Of a stretch of DNA of 64,000 nucleotides, positions 18,001 to 25,830 are shown piece by piece. Where the stretch lies: contig NZ_CP151637.1 in the NCBI RefSeq assembly GCF_038397755.1, forward strand, positions 1,612,001-1,676,000, written 5' to 3'. The translations under genes were made by a program, and so were the position numbers. The stretch's first letter is position 1. Each line of letters opens with the position of its first letter. The notes beneath the pieces are model-generated. The model ran no database searches. It was not told the origin of the DNA and was given only the letters and a program-made list of their open reading frames with translations. The DNA comes from Microbacterium sp. LWH7-1.2 (lineage in GTDB: Bacteria > Actinomycetota > Actinomycetes > Actinomycetales > Microbacteriaceae).

Positions 18001-18723
18001 AACGGCGCCCAGTCGGTCATCGACGAGTACATCTCGGCGGCCGACCAGAAGTGGGGCCAGCAGTCGAGCGTCGTGCTGCTGCTCCCCCACGGCTATGAGG
18101 GTCAGGGACCCGACCACTCGTCTGCCCGCATCGAGCGATACCTGCAGATGTGCGCCCAGGACAACATGACCGTCGCGCGCCCGTCGACCCCCGCGTCGTA
18201 CTTCCACCTGCTGCGCCGCCAGGCGTACGCGCGTCCGCGCCGCCCGCTGATCGTCTTCACCCCGAAGGCGATGCTGCGCCTGCGCGGGGCGACGAGCCCG
18301 GTCGAGGACTTCCTCACCGGCCGGTTCGAGCCGGTGATCGACGACGACCGGAGCATCGACAAGTCGGCCGTCAAGCGCGTGCTGCTGCACGCCGGCAAGA
18401 TCCACTGGGATCTGCGCGCCGAGCTCGACAAGAATCCGAACCCCGAGATCGCCCTCGTGCGGCTGGAGCAGTACTACCCCGCCCCGATCGACGAGCTCAA
18501 CGCTGTGATCGACTCGTACCCGAACGCCGAGCTGGTGTGGGTGCAGGACGAGCCCGAGAACCAGGGCGCCTGGCCCTTCATCGCCCTCGAGGTCGTGAAG
18601 AACCTCAACGGTCGCACCATCAGCCGCGTCTCGCGCGCGTCGGCGGCTTCGACCGCCACCGGGTCGCCGAAGGTGCACGCGGCCGAGCAGGCCGCGATCA
18701 TGCAGCAGGCGCTCACGCTGTAG
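15004..18723 (+). CDS. sucA: Multifunctional 2-oxoglutarate dehydrogenase E1/decarboxylase with E2 acyltransferase domain
   Basis: A 1239-residue protein of the actinobacterial OdhA/Kgd type. Residues 1-40 form the N-terminal helix, then a Pro/Ala linker, an E2-type succinyltransferase domain (about 100-370, catalytic YDHRVIQG), and the thiamine-diphosphate E1 domain (GMAHRGRLNVL, HGDAAFSGQGVV, NNQVGFTT) to the end. It catalyses the oxidative decarboxylation of 2-oxoglutarate in the TCA cycle, working with an E2/E3 core encoded elsewhere. The GTG at 15004 gives the family N-terminus (SSQVTG...EWLVEELYEQF). In C. glutamicum the orthologue is inhibited by the FHA protein OdhI. Confidence 0.93.
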   Translation: MSSQVTGVGVSNEGEFGANEWLVEELYEQFKIDRNSVDKAWWPVLEAYHPAEGAAPAPTQAAPAAPPATEPPAPAQPAASEPRPVTAPIPVIGTQPVARTTARPAAPQPIPAQAPKASPSAADGQADADVVTPLRGMPKTLAANMDESLTVPTATSVRTVPAKLMIDNRIVINNHMSRTRGGKVSFTHLIGWAIIQALKEFPSQNVFYAEIDGKPSLVAPAHINLGIAIDLPKPDGTRALLVPSIKRAEQLTFNEYLTTYEDLVTRARGNKLTAADFQGTTISLTNPGGIGTVHSVPRLMKGQGCIVGAGALEYPAEFQGASEKTLNELAIGKTITLTSTYDHRVIQGAGSGEFLKKVHELLIGQRSFYEDIFAALRIPYAPIHWAADINVDLAERVDKTARVQELINSFRVRGHLMADIDPLQYVQRTHPDLEIEQHGLTFWDLDREFVTGGFGGKRQMKLRDILGVLRDSYCRTIGIEYMHIQDPTQRAWFQENVEVKYQKPGHDEQLRILDKLNQAEAFETFLQTKYVGQKRFSLEGGESLIPLLDEILQGAAQAGLDGAAIGMAHRGRLNVLTNIAGKTYGQVFREFEGSVAIGSKSGSGDVKYHLGTEGTFSADNESELPVYLAANPSHLETVDGVLEGIVRAKQDRKPIGTFTWLPILVHGDAAFSGQGVVVETLQMSQLRGYRTGGTVHVVVNNQVGFTTTPTDARSSVYATDVAKTIQAPIFHVNGDDPEAVTRVAQLAFAYRERFHRDVVVDLVCYRRRGHNEGDDPSMTQPLMTNLIEAKRSVRRLYTEALVGRGDITEEEYDKAKQDFQNRLEIAFAETHAAETGSSPILVPDASAQPAAGEPATTGVSREVVSLIGDTFVNKPNGFTVHAKLQQLLDKRLDMSRNGSIDWGFGELLAFGSLLLEKTNVRLAGQDSRRGTFVQRHAVLHDRANGQEWIPLTNLSEDQGRFYVYDSLLSEYAAMAFEYGYSVERADSLVLWEAQFGDFANGAQSVIDEYISAADQKWGQQSSVVLLLPHGYEGQGPDHSSARIERYLQMCAQDNMTVARPSTPASYFHLLRRQAYARPRRPLIVFTPKAMLRLRGATSPVEDFLTGRFEPVIDDDRSIDKSAVKRVLLHAGKIHWDLRAELDKNPNPEIALVRLEQYYPAPIDELNAVIDSYPNAELVWVQDEPENQGAWPFIALEVVKNLNGRTISRVSRASAASTATGSPKVHAAEQAAIMQQALTL

Positions 18724-18740
18724 GCGGAGCGCTCCGCCCG

Positions 18741-18787
18741 TTCGGCCCTGGAGGACTCAGCTCTGCGCTGAGGAGTCCAGGGCCGAA
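18741..18787. terminator. Long bidirectional hairpin overlapping the permease stop
   Basis: TTCGGCCCTGGA pairs with TCCAGGGCCGAA and continues, after a 3-base mismatch, with CTCAGC/GCTGAG around TCTGC. It serves both sucA and the permease; the last ten codons of the permease lie in it. Confidence 0.75.
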
Positions 18788-20154
18788 CTGCGTTCAGCCG
18801 GGACGATCGTCGTCTTCACCTCGGCGAGGGCCCCGGGGTCTGCGGCCTGGCCGGCACCGATCGCCTCGTCGCCGGGCCCGCGGTCTGCGGGTCGCGATGA
18901 GCGACGAAGCATCTTGAACACCGTGACGAGGATCGCGGCGAGCGCGAGCGCGGCGGCAGGGAGCAGATTCGCGCCGGCCAGCAGCAGCAGGCCGACCGAC
19001 AACACCGCGGCGACCACCGCCATGAACCAGCCCGCCGTGAAGCGCGGCAGGATCAGGGTCGCGGCGATCATCCCGGCGGCGTAGATCGACACCATGTTGC
19101 TGGTGTGGATGAGGATGAACGTCTGCAGGTCGCCGCCGGTGGCGAGCGCGATCGCGCAGTAGACCATCGCGACGACGAACGTCAGCAGGAGAGCGCGCCG
19201 CGGGATTCCGCCCGACTCGGCTCCCGGCGCGAGCACGCGGGGCAGATCGCCCGATGAGGCGAGCGAGGCACCCAGCTTGCCAAACGCGGCGAGGTACGCG
19301 TTCATCACGCCCAGGACGACGATCGCCGCGATGGCGCCGATGGCGGTGGGCCCGAAGCCGGGGGCGACGGCTTCGGCGAGCGAGAGCAGCGGCACCGCGC
19401 CGGCACCCGCGTCCTCGCCGAGCACGCCCACGGTCACGACCTGCAGCAGCAGGTACGCGAGGCCGGTCACGACGAGCGCGATGGCGGTGGCGATCGGGAT
19501 GCTGCGGCGCGGGTCGCGGAACTCCCCCGAGATGTGCGTGCCCACCTCCCAGCCGGCGAACGCCCAGACGAAGAGACTGATCGCCGTGCCGACGCCCGTC
19601 CACCCGTGGGGAAGGAACGGCGAGAAGCTCGCCGCCTCGAGCGCGGGGAACGCCGTGGCGACGACGAAGACCACGATGCCGACGAGGAGCCCGGTGAGCA
19701 CGAACTGCACCCAGCCGGCGACCCGCACGCCGAGCATGTTGACGGCGAACGGAGGCACGAGGATCGCGAACACGAGGATCGGCACTGCGAGGCGATCGAT
19801 GTGCAGGATCGCCGACAGGTACTCGGCGCCGAGGAACGCCAGCACCGGGAACCCGGCGGCCACGCCGAAGTAGAACCAGTACCCCGTCGCGCGGGCGGCG
19901 GTGCGGCCGAGCGCCCGGCGCACATAGCTCGCGACCCCGCCGGGATCGGGGTAGCGCGCGGCGAGCGCGGCGAAGGTGCCCGCGAGTGGCACCGCGAGCA
20001 CGATCACGGCGAGCACCGACACGATGGACGCCGGGCCGGCCACGTCGGCCGCGAGGCCGGGGAGCACGAGCAGCCCGGTGCCGAGCACCGACGCGATGTA
20101 GAGCGCCGTGCCCTGGACGACGCCGAGGCCGCCATGAGTTCCGCTGCGAGTCAC
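18757..20154 (-). CDS. APC-family amino acid permease
   Basis: A 465-residue transporter with about 12 membrane helices. The opening helix GTALYIASVLGTGLLVLPGL is the TM1 signature of the amino acid-polyamine-organocation family (unwound GTG-type helix). Many helices are Ala/Gly/Val rich; the soluble C-terminus of about 60 residues is poorly conserved. Substrate is unknown. The GTG at 20154 places TM1 near residue 15; the frame is open to 20226, but that extension is Arg rich and not family-like. Its 3' end is built into a long terminator hairpin. Confidence 0.82.
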   Translation of the reverse strand: MTRSGTHGGLGVVQGTALYIASVLGTGLLVLPGLAADVAGPASIVSVLAVIVLAVPLAGTFAALAARYPDPGGVASYVRRALGRTAARATGYWFYFGVAAGFPVLAFLGAEYLSAILHIDRLAVPILVFAILVPPFAVNMLGVRVAGWVQFVLTGLLVGIVVFVVATAFPALEAASFSPFLPHGWTGVGTAISLFVWAFAGWEVGTHISGEFRDPRRSIPIATAIALVVTGLAYLLLQVVTVGVLGEDAGAGAVPLLSLAEAVAPGFGPTAIGAIAAIVVLGVMNAYLAAFGKLGASLASSGDLPRVLAPGAESGGIPRRALLLTFVVAMVYCAIALATGGDLQTFILIHTSNMVSIYAAGMIAATLILPRFTAGWFMAVVAAVLSVGLLLLAGANLLPAAALALAAILVTVFKMLRRSSRPADRGPGDEAIGAGQAADPGALAEVKTTIVPAERSSALDSSAQS

Positions 20155-20303
20155 CGTTACAGTGTGGCGGGGACGTGCGACACCGCGCCCTCCCTGCGCC
20201 GCCGTCCTGGAGCTGATTCCTGCCAACCCCCGGCGCGATCCTCAATCGAGGTTCTGCCCCGGGATGCGGAGCCGGCAAGGGCGTGCGGCCCTCATCTCGG
20301 CAA

Positions 20304-20323
20304 CGCTCCTTGACCGAGGAGCG
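20304..20323 (-). terminator. Hairpin after glpD
   Basis: CGCTCCT, six-base loop, AGGAGCG, 16 bases past the glpD stop. The 184-bp gap 20155-20338 otherwise shows only upstream DNA of the permease. Confidence 0.55.
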
Positions 20324-20338
20324 GGTGCGGGCCGCGGC

Positions 20339-21898
20339 TCAGACGTCGAGCGGGTCGACGCCGGCGCGGACGAAGGCGGCGGTGACGGCATCCGTCGACG
20401 CCTCGCCGTCGGTGTCGACGAGGCCGAGGCGCGTCCGCCGGTCGAGGAGGTCGGCGACGCTCAGGGCGCCCTCGACCGCGACGCCCCACTCGAGCTCCTG
20501 CGCCGTCACACCGCACGCGGCCGACGGGCCGGGCGGGAGAGCGGCGGCGTAGGGCGCCTCGGCGCCGAACCGGCGCACCAGACGCGGCGCCGCGGCGATC
20601 TCGCCGAGGCGGTGCCGGGGCCACGCGCCGACGAGCGGGATGGAGCGGGTGGCGGACGGGCGGGACGCGAAGCCCGGGTCGCGGCGTATGACGGCGTCGA
20701 CGGCGTCCTCTGCCATCCGCCGGTAGGTGGTGAGCTTGCCGCCGACGATGCTGAGAACGCCGCTCGCGGACTCGATGATCGCGTGGCGGCGGGAGAGGTC
20801 GCTGGTGTCGTGGTCGTCCGCCCCGGCGAGCAGCGGGCGCAGCCCGGCGAAGGTCGAGAGCACGTCGCTGCGCGCGAGAGGCTCCTCGAGCACGGTGTTG
20901 AGCGTGCCGAGGAGCATGTCGACCTCGGCCTCGGTCGCGTGCGCCACATCGGGGACGGGCCCGTCGGCGGGCACATCCGTGAGGCCGACGTAGGTACGGC
21001 CGTGCTGCGCGGGCAGTGTGAAGACGAACCGGCTCGACGAGCCGGGGATCGGCACGGTGAGCGACACGTCCGAACCGCCGAGGCGGGCCGTCGACACCAC
21101 GAGGTGCGTGCCACGGCTCGGACGCAGCCGCACGTCGTGGTCGAGCTCGCCCGCCCACACGCCCGTCGCACCCACGACGGCGCGCGCGTGCACGCGGAGC
21201 GTCTCGCCGGTCACGACGTCGCGCAGGGTCGCCTCTCGCCCCGTGACCTCGACGGCTTCGACACGGGTGAGGACGGATGCCCCGTACCCGGCGGCCGTCC
21301 GCGCGACGGCGACGACGAGCCGGGCATCGTCGATGAGCTGCCCGTCCCACCCGCGCACGCCGCCGCGCAGACCCTCGGCACGAACGGCCGGAGCGAGCGC
21401 GAGCGTCGCGTCGCGGCCGATCGCGCCCGGGGCCCGCAGCAGCGATCCGGGCGTTCCGACGGCGCGGCGCAGGCCGTCGCCGAGCTCGTACCCCATGCCG
21501 ATGTACGCGCCGCGCGCGACGTGTCCGGGTTCGTGCAGCGGGACGACCTGCGCGAGCGCGCGCGTCAGGTGCGGCGCGGTGCGGGTGAGGAGGATGTGCC
21601 GCTCGATCGCGCTCTCGTGCGCGATCCCGACCTGGCCCGACGCCAGGTACCGCAGGCCGCCGTGCACGAGCTTGGAGCTGAAGCGGCTGGTGCCGTGCGC
21701 AAGGTCGTGCCGCTCGACCAGCACGGTGCGCAGGCCCCGGCTCGCAGCATCCAACGCGATCCCGGCTCCGGTGATGCCGCCCCCGATGACGAGCAGGTCG
21801 ATCTCGCGCGCGCCGGAGAGGGCGTCGAGTTCGCGCGCCCGTCGAGCGGCCGAGAGCGCCGACGGGCCGGGCGTGCGCCCCACGATGCGCGTCGTCAT
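20339..21898 (-). CDS. glpD: FAD-dependent glycerol-3-phosphate dehydrogenase/oxidase
   Basis: A 519-residue DAO-fold flavoprotein oxidising sn-glycerol 3-phosphate to dihydroxyacetone phosphate, usually at the membrane with quinone as acceptor. The FAD motif VIGGGITGAGIALDA is at about 37-51, followed by the GlpD signature RFSSKLVHGGLRYL. A DAO_C domain makes up the last 130 residues. Its start overlaps the tetR stop by four bases, so the two form one operon diverging from the alkyl-DHAP-synthase-like gene, which also concerns DHAP chemistry. Confidence 0.92.
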   Translation of the reverse strand: MTTRIVGRTPGPSALSAARRARELDALSGAREIDLLVIGGGITGAGIALDAASRGLRTVLVERHDLAHGTSRFSSKLVHGGLRYLASGQVGIAHESAIERHILLTRTAPHLTRALAQVVPLHEPGHVARGAYIGMGYELGDGLRRAVGTPGSLLRAPGAIGRDATLALAPAVRAEGLRGGVRGWDGQLIDDARLVVAVARTAAGYGASVLTRVEAVEVTGREATLRDVVTGETLRVHARAVVGATGVWAGELDHDVRLRPSRGTHLVVSTARLGGSDVSLTVPIPGSSSRFVFTLPAQHGRTYVGLTDVPADGPVPDVAHATEAEVDMLLGTLNTVLEEPLARSDVLSTFAGLRPLLAGADDHDTSDLSRRHAIIESASGVLSIVGGKLTTYRRMAEDAVDAVIRRDPGFASRPSATRSIPLVGAWPRHRLGEIAAAPRLVRRFGAEAPYAAALPPGPSAACGVTAQELEWGVAVEGALSVADLLDRRTRLGLVDTDGEASTDAVTAAFVRAGVDPLDV

Positions 21899-22482
21899 CG
21901 CCGATCCTCACCGGAGGGCGCCAGGTAGCCCCGCAGCGCGTGGGCGAGCTCGGCGCGCCAGGCGCTCTCGGGCAGCCACTCGGCGACGAGCGGAGCGGAT
22001 TGCACGGCGGACTGCGCGACCAGCAGCACCATCGCCGCCAGCTGCGGCGGTTCGCCCCCGCGGACGTAGCCCGCGCGCTGCCCCGCCTCGATGCGCCGGG
22101 CGGTCTCCGCGTGGATCGCGCGCTGGCTCGTTCCCAGCCGGTCGAGGATGTAGCGGGCGAACAGCTCGGGGTCGGTGTCGCGCAGCCGGTCGACGAGGGG
22201 CAGACGACGCACGCGGTCGGCCGTCTCGACGAGCAGCGCGACGAGCTCGTCGAGGTCGCGGGACTCCCCCGCCCGGGCAGGAAGCGCGGCGACGAGCTCA
22301 CGCGTGACGAGGGCGGCGAACACGGCCTGCGCGTCGGGCCAGTAACGGTAGAGCGTCTGCCGGGCGATCCCGCAGCGACGCGCGATGTCGGATGCCGTCG
22401 TCCGGCGGATGCCGTGCGCCAGCACCTCGGCGAGCGCGGCGTCGAGGATCGCGGTCTCGGTGTCGGGCACTCCATCGGCCAT
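21895..22482 (-). CDS. TetR family transcriptional regulator
   Basis: A 195-residue repressor. The N-terminal HTH is clear: ILDAALAEVLAHGIRRTTASDIARRCGIARQTLYRYW ends with the recognition helix (broken here only for description). The C-terminal ligand domain is generic. The start is taken at the ATG 22482; TATGGT on the minus strand lies six bases upstream. It overlaps glpD by four bases and diverges from the flavoprotein gene across only 34 bases, so it very probably controls both sides. The ligand is unknown; a lipid or glycerol-phosphate metabolite is a guess from context. Confidence 0.88.
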   Translation of the reverse strand: MADGVPDTETAILDAALAEVLAHGIRRTTASDIARRCGIARQTLYRYWPDAQAVFAALVTRELVAALPARAGESRDLDELVALLVETADRVRRLPLVDRLRDTDPELFARYILDRLGTSQRAIHAETARRIEAGQRAGYVRGGEPPQLAAMVLLVAQSAVQSAPLVAEWLPESAWRAELAHALRGYLAPSGEDRR

Positions 22483-22516
22483 GTGACAACCATACATAAT
22501 GTGTCATACTGTCGCC
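22483..22516. promoter_or_regulatory. Compact divergent promoter with TetR operator candidate
   Basis: The whole 34-bp gap carries two mirrored leaderless promoters: TATGGT (22489-22494, minus) six bases from the tetR ATG, and CATACT (22505-22510, plus) six bases from the flavoprotein ATG. TGACA (22485-22489) and TGTCA (22503-22507) form outer half-sites of a dyad, and ACAT-A-ATGT (22495-22503) lies at the centre. One bound repressor would block both promoters. Confidence 0.65.
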
Positions 22517-24190
22517 ATGGCTGCGACGGTGCACACCGACTCCCCCGGCGACCCCGCGACCCCGGCGCGGCCCGTCGCCGTCCCGACGCCGCGCCCACGC
22601 GGCGACTGGGACGCGTGGGGATCCGAGCCCGCCCGCCTGCCGGCCGCCGCCAAGGCGATCGTCGCGACGCTGCTTCCCGGCAAGGCGCACCCCGTGCCGC
22701 GCCGCGCCGAGCCCGTCCTCACGCCGTCACTGCTCTCCGACGACGACCTCGCCGCCCTCGCCGCGGTGGTCGGCCCCGGTGCGGCGTCGCGCGATGATGC
22801 GGTGCGCCTGCTCCACCTCGGCGGCAAGAGCACGCCCGACCTGCTGCGTCGCCGCGTCGACGAGCCGCAGGCCGCGCCGGACGCGGTGGTCTCCCCCGGG
22901 GCCCACGACGAGGTCGCCGCGGCCCTGCGCGTGTGCGCGGACCGCGGCATCGCGGTCGTGCCGTTCGGCGGCGGCACCTCGGTGGTGGGCGGGGTCGACC
23001 CGGTGCGCGGCGCCCACCGGGCCGTGGTCGCCCTCGACCTCGGCCGCACCGCGGCGCTCCTCTCGCTCGACGAGGTGTCGCTCCTCGCGACGTTCGGCGC
23101 CGGCACGACCGGGCCGCAGGCGGAGGAGCTCCTCGGCGCCCGCGGGTACACGCTCGGCCACTTCCCGCAGAGCTTCCTGTACGCCTCGCTCGGCGGATAC
23201 GCCGCGACCCGCTCCAGCGGACAGGCCTCGCGCGGCTACGGCCGCTTCGACGACCTCGTCCACGCGCTGCGCGTGGCCACGCCCGCGGGCGACCTCGACC
23301 TCGGCCGCTCGCCCGCGAGCGCCGCCGGCCCCGACCTGCGCGAGCTCTTCCTCGGCTCGGAGGGCGCGTTCGGGGTCCTCACCGAGGTCACGGTCCGCGT
23401 GCGCCGCGTGCCGGCGGCGACCGCGTACCGCGCATGGTCGTTCCCGGACTTCGCCGCGGGGGCGTCGGCGTTGCGTGAAGCCACGCAGCGCGGCATCCGT
23501 CCCACCGTCCTGCGGCTGAGCGACGAGACCGAGACGCGCGTGAACGCCGCGATGGGCGGACACCTCACCCGGATGCGCGGGTGCCTCGCGGTCGCCACGT
23601 TCGAAGGCGCGACGGCGACCGAGGCCGAGGCGACGCGCGATGCGCTCGACGCGGTCTTCCGGGCGCACGGCGCCACGTCGCGCGGGGAGGATCCGGCGCG
23701 CTCCTGGGAACGGGGGCGCTTCGCCTCGCCCGCGCTGCGCGACTCCCTCATGGACCTCGGCGTCCTCGCCGAGACCCTCGAGACCGCGACGACCTGGGCG
23801 AACCTGCCCGCTCTCAAGAGCGCCGCGACCGCCGCGCTCACCGAGAGCCTCACCGCCTCGGGCACGAAGCCGATCGTGCTGTGCCACATCTCGCACGTGT
23901 ACCCGGCGGGCGCGTCGCTCTACTTCACCGCGGTCGCCGCGCTCACCGACGATCCGCAGACCCAGTGGATGAGCGCGAAGGATGCCGCGTCCCGCGCGAT
24001 CGGCCACGCCCGCGGCACCATCACCCACCATCACGCCGTAGGGCGCGATCATCGGCCGTACCTCGAGGCGGAGATCGGCTCACTCGGCGTCGAGGTGCTG
24101 CGCGCGGTGAAGGACGTGCTCGACCCCCGGGGCATCATGAACCCCGGCGCACTGATCGCCCCCGCTGCGGACGCGGCGGAGCGCGCGTGA
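22517..24190 (+). CDS. FAD-binding oxidoreductase, alkyl-dihydroxyacetonephosphate synthase-like
   Basis: A 557-residue PCMH-type flavoprotein. VVPFGGGTSVVGG (about residue 155) is the FAD pyrophosphate loop, GSEGAFGVLTEVTVRV follows, and the C-terminal HHHAVGRDH matches the His-rich active-site motif of alkyl-DHAP synthase (AGPS). AGPS swaps the acyl chain of acyl-DHAP for a fatty alcohol, making the ether bond of ether lipids. Bacterial homologues, including M. tuberculosis Rv2251, are not all proven to do this. It overlaps the next gene by four bases (GTGA). Confidence 0.85.
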   Translation: MAATVHTDSPGDPATPARPVAVPTPRPRGDWDAWGSEPARLPAAAKAIVATLLPGKAHPVPRRAEPVLTPSLLSDDDLAALAAVVGPGAASRDDAVRLLHLGGKSTPDLLRRRVDEPQAAPDAVVSPGAHDEVAAALRVCADRGIAVVPFGGGTSVVGGVDPVRGAHRAVVALDLGRTAALLSLDEVSLLATFGAGTTGPQAEELLGARGYTLGHFPQSFLYASLGGYAATRSSGQASRGYGRFDDLVHALRVATPAGDLDLGRSPASAAGPDLRELFLGSEGAFGVLTEVTVRVRRVPAATAYRAWSFPDFAAGASALREATQRGIRPTVLRLSDETETRVNAAMGGHLTRMRGCLAVATFEGATATEAEATRDALDAVFRAHGATSRGEDPARSWERGRFASPALRDSLMDLGVLAETLETATTWANLPALKSAATAALTESLTASGTKPIVLCHISHVYPAGASLYFTAVAALTDDPQTQWMSAKDAASRAIGHARGTITHHHAVGRDHRPYLEAEIGSLGVEVLRAVKDVLDPRGIMNPGALIAPAADAAERA

Positions 24191-24942
24191 GGGTCGCGCT
24201 GATCGTCAACCCCGCGGCCCGCGCCGGTGCGCACACCGGTGCCGCCACGAACACCGCCGAACGCCTGCGCGCGCACGGCGTGCAGACGTCGATCCTGAGC
24301 GGCGGCAGCGCGGCGGAGTCGTCCGCGCTGCTGCGGACCGCGATCGAGGTGGGCGTCGACGCCGTCGTGGTCGCGGGCGGCGTCACGCGCACGATCGACC
24401 TCGCGCGGGTGACGCGCGGGGACGGGTCGACGCGGTACTTCGGGTCCGTCCTCGCCAGCGGGTTCGACTCCAAGGTCAACGATCGCGCGAACGCGATGCG
24501 GTGGCCGCGGGGCGGATCACGGTACAGCATCGCGATCCTCGTCCAGTTCCTGACGCTCGCCGGCATCCCGTACGAGGTGGACCTGGAGCTCGCGGACGGC
24601 ACCCGTGAAGAGATGCGCGGCGACCTGGTGATGGCGACCGTGGGCAACGGACGCACGTATGGCGGCGGCATCCCCATCTGTCCCGAGGCCGACCCGGCCG
24701 ACGGCCTGCTCGACGTCGTCCTCGTGCGGCCCGCCGGTCGGCTGCGTCTGCTGCGCCTGCTTCCCCGGGTGTACCAGGGCACGCACGCCAGCGTCGCCGA
24801 AGTCTCCATGCGGCGGGTGCGTTCGGTGCGGCTGTCGTCGCCCGGAGTCACGGCCTACGCCGACGGCGACCCGATCGGCGCGCTGCCGCTGACCGTCGAT
24901 GTGGCGCCCGGCGCGCTCACCATCTTCACACCCGTCGGCTGA
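24187..24942 (+). CDS. Diacylglycerol kinase family protein with internal deletion of the catalytic core
   Basis: A 251-residue protein with the N-terminal strand RVALIVNPAARAG and the C-terminal domain of the DagK/LCB5 lipid kinase family (RYFGSVLASGFDSKVNDRAN, NGRTYGGGI, ADGDPIGALP). The family normally has GGDGTxxE followed by GTGNDxAR between these. Here VVVAGG (residues 60-65) runs straight into VTRTIDLARV, so roughly 55-60 residues holding the nucleotide-binding loop and catalytic acid appear to be missing in frame. Usual length is about 300-320. It is probably inactive as a kinase, unless this is an assembly error. It overlaps the flavoprotein gene by GTGA. Confidence 0.8.
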   Translation: MRVALIVNPAARAGAHTGAATNTAERLRAHGVQTSILSGGSAAESSALLRTAIEVGVDAVVVAGGVTRTIDLARVTRGDGSTRYFGSVLASGFDSKVNDRANAMRWPRGGSRYSIAILVQFLTLAGIPYEVDLELADGTREEMRGDLVMATVGNGRTYGGGIPICPEADPADGLLDVVLVRPAGRLRLLRLLPRVYQGTHASVAEVSMRRVRSVRLSSPGVTAYADGDPIGALPLTVDVAPGALTIFTPVG

Positions 24943-24959
24943 CCCGGCGGGCGGCGGCG

Positions 24960-25202
24960 TCAGTGCGCCGCCTGGGCCGCCCGCAGCTTGGCCAGCACCT
25001 GGTCGCGCAGCTCTTCGGGCGCGCTCTCCTTGCAGGCGCGGGCCAGCACCTCGGTCAACGTGGTCGCGACGAGCGCCTCGTCGCGACAGCCCTCGCAGTT
25101 CGCCAGGTGCTCCGCGATGTCGCTCTGCTCGGTCTTGCAGACCTCGTGGCGCAGGTACTCCTCCAGGTCGCGCCGGGCCTTCTCGCAGCCGCAGTCGGTC
25201 AT
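24960..25202 (-). CDS. rsrA: Mycothiol-system anti-sigma factor RsrA
   Basis: An 80-residue zinc-binding anti-sigma factor. The ZAS motif HLANCEGC is at about 32-39, with further Cys at positions 4, 6 and 22. In the reduced state it binds SigR; disulfide stress forms a disulfide, releases zinc and frees the sigma factor. Its ATG overlaps the sigR stop by four bases. It converges on the lipid kinase-like gene with 17 bases between and no hairpin. Confidence 0.92.
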   Translation of the reverse strand: MTDCGCEKARRDLEEYLRHEVCKTEQSDIAEHLANCEGCRDEALVATTLTEVLARACKESAPEELRDQVLAKLRAAQAAH

Positions 25203-25816
25203 TTCGTGCTCCTCGTGGCGGCGGGGGTGATGCCGCGCTCTTTCGCGTAATCGGCCAGCAGTTCACGCAGCATCCGCCTGCCACGGTGCAGACGGCTCAT
25301 GACCGTGCCGATGGGGGTCTTCATGATGTCGGCGATCTCCTGGTAGGCGAAGCCCTCGACGTCGGCGAGGTACACCGCCAGCCGGAAGTCCTCCGGGATG
25401 GACTGCAGCGCGTCCTTCACGACCGACGCGGGCATGTGGTCGATCGCCTCGGCCTCGGCGGAGCGGGTGCTCGTCGCGGTCGTCGACTCGGCACCGCCGA
25501 GCTGCCAGTCCTCGAGGTCGTCGATCGTGCCCTGGTACGGCTCGCGCTGCTTCTTGCGGTAGGTGTTGATGTAGGTGTTCGTCAGGATGCGGTACAGCCA
25601 CGCCTTGAGGTTGGTCCCCTGCGTGAAGGTCTTCCACGAGGCGAACGCCTTGACGAAGGTCTCCTGCACGAGGTCGGCCGCATCGGCGGGGTTTCGCGTC
25701 ATCCGCATGGCCGCGGCATACAGCTGGTCCATGAAGGGCAGCGCCTGCTCTTCGAACTGCGTGCGGGGATCCTGGTCCTGGTCCGCCGGCGCAGCCTGGT
25801 CGGTCGAGTCGCTCAT
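25199..25816 (-). CDS. sigR: ECF sigma factor SigR/SigH (thiol-oxidative stress)
   Basis: A 205-residue group-4 sigma factor. Region 2 includes [14 protein letters not shown] and [23 protein letters not shown]; region 4 includes [29 protein letters not shown]. It directs RNA polymerase to thioredoxin, mycothiol and protease genes under disulfide stress, held by RsrA. TAGACT (25825-25830) is close upstream of the GTG/ATG pair at 25819/25816, suggesting a leaderless short form. The frame stays open upstream past an ATG at 25921, so a longer isoform like SigR' of Streptomyces is possible. Confidence 0.92.
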   Translation of the reverse strand: MSDSTDQAAPADQDQDPRTQFEEQALPFMDQLYAAAMRMTRNPADAADLVQETFVKAFASWKTFTQGTNLKAWLYRILTNTYINTYRKKQREPYQGTIDDLEDWQLGGAESTTATSTRSAEAEAIDHMPASVVKDALQSIPEDFRLAVYLADVEGFAYQEIADIMKTPIGTVMSRLHRGRRMLRELLADYAKERGITPAATRSTK

Positions 25817-25824
25817 CACGCGCC

Positions 25825-25830
25825 AGTCTA
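25825..25830 (-). promoter_or_regulatory. -10 box close to the sigR start
   Basis: TAGACT on the minus strand, five bases before GTG 25819 and eight before ATG 25816. It would give the short SigR. No SigR-type GGGAAT...GTT autoregulatory site was recognised. Confidence 0.4.

Noticed and set aside
20155..20226. Longer N-terminus for the APC permease
   Set aside because: The extra residues are Arg/Gly rich and unlike family N-termini, while GTG 20154 puts the first helix in its usual place.
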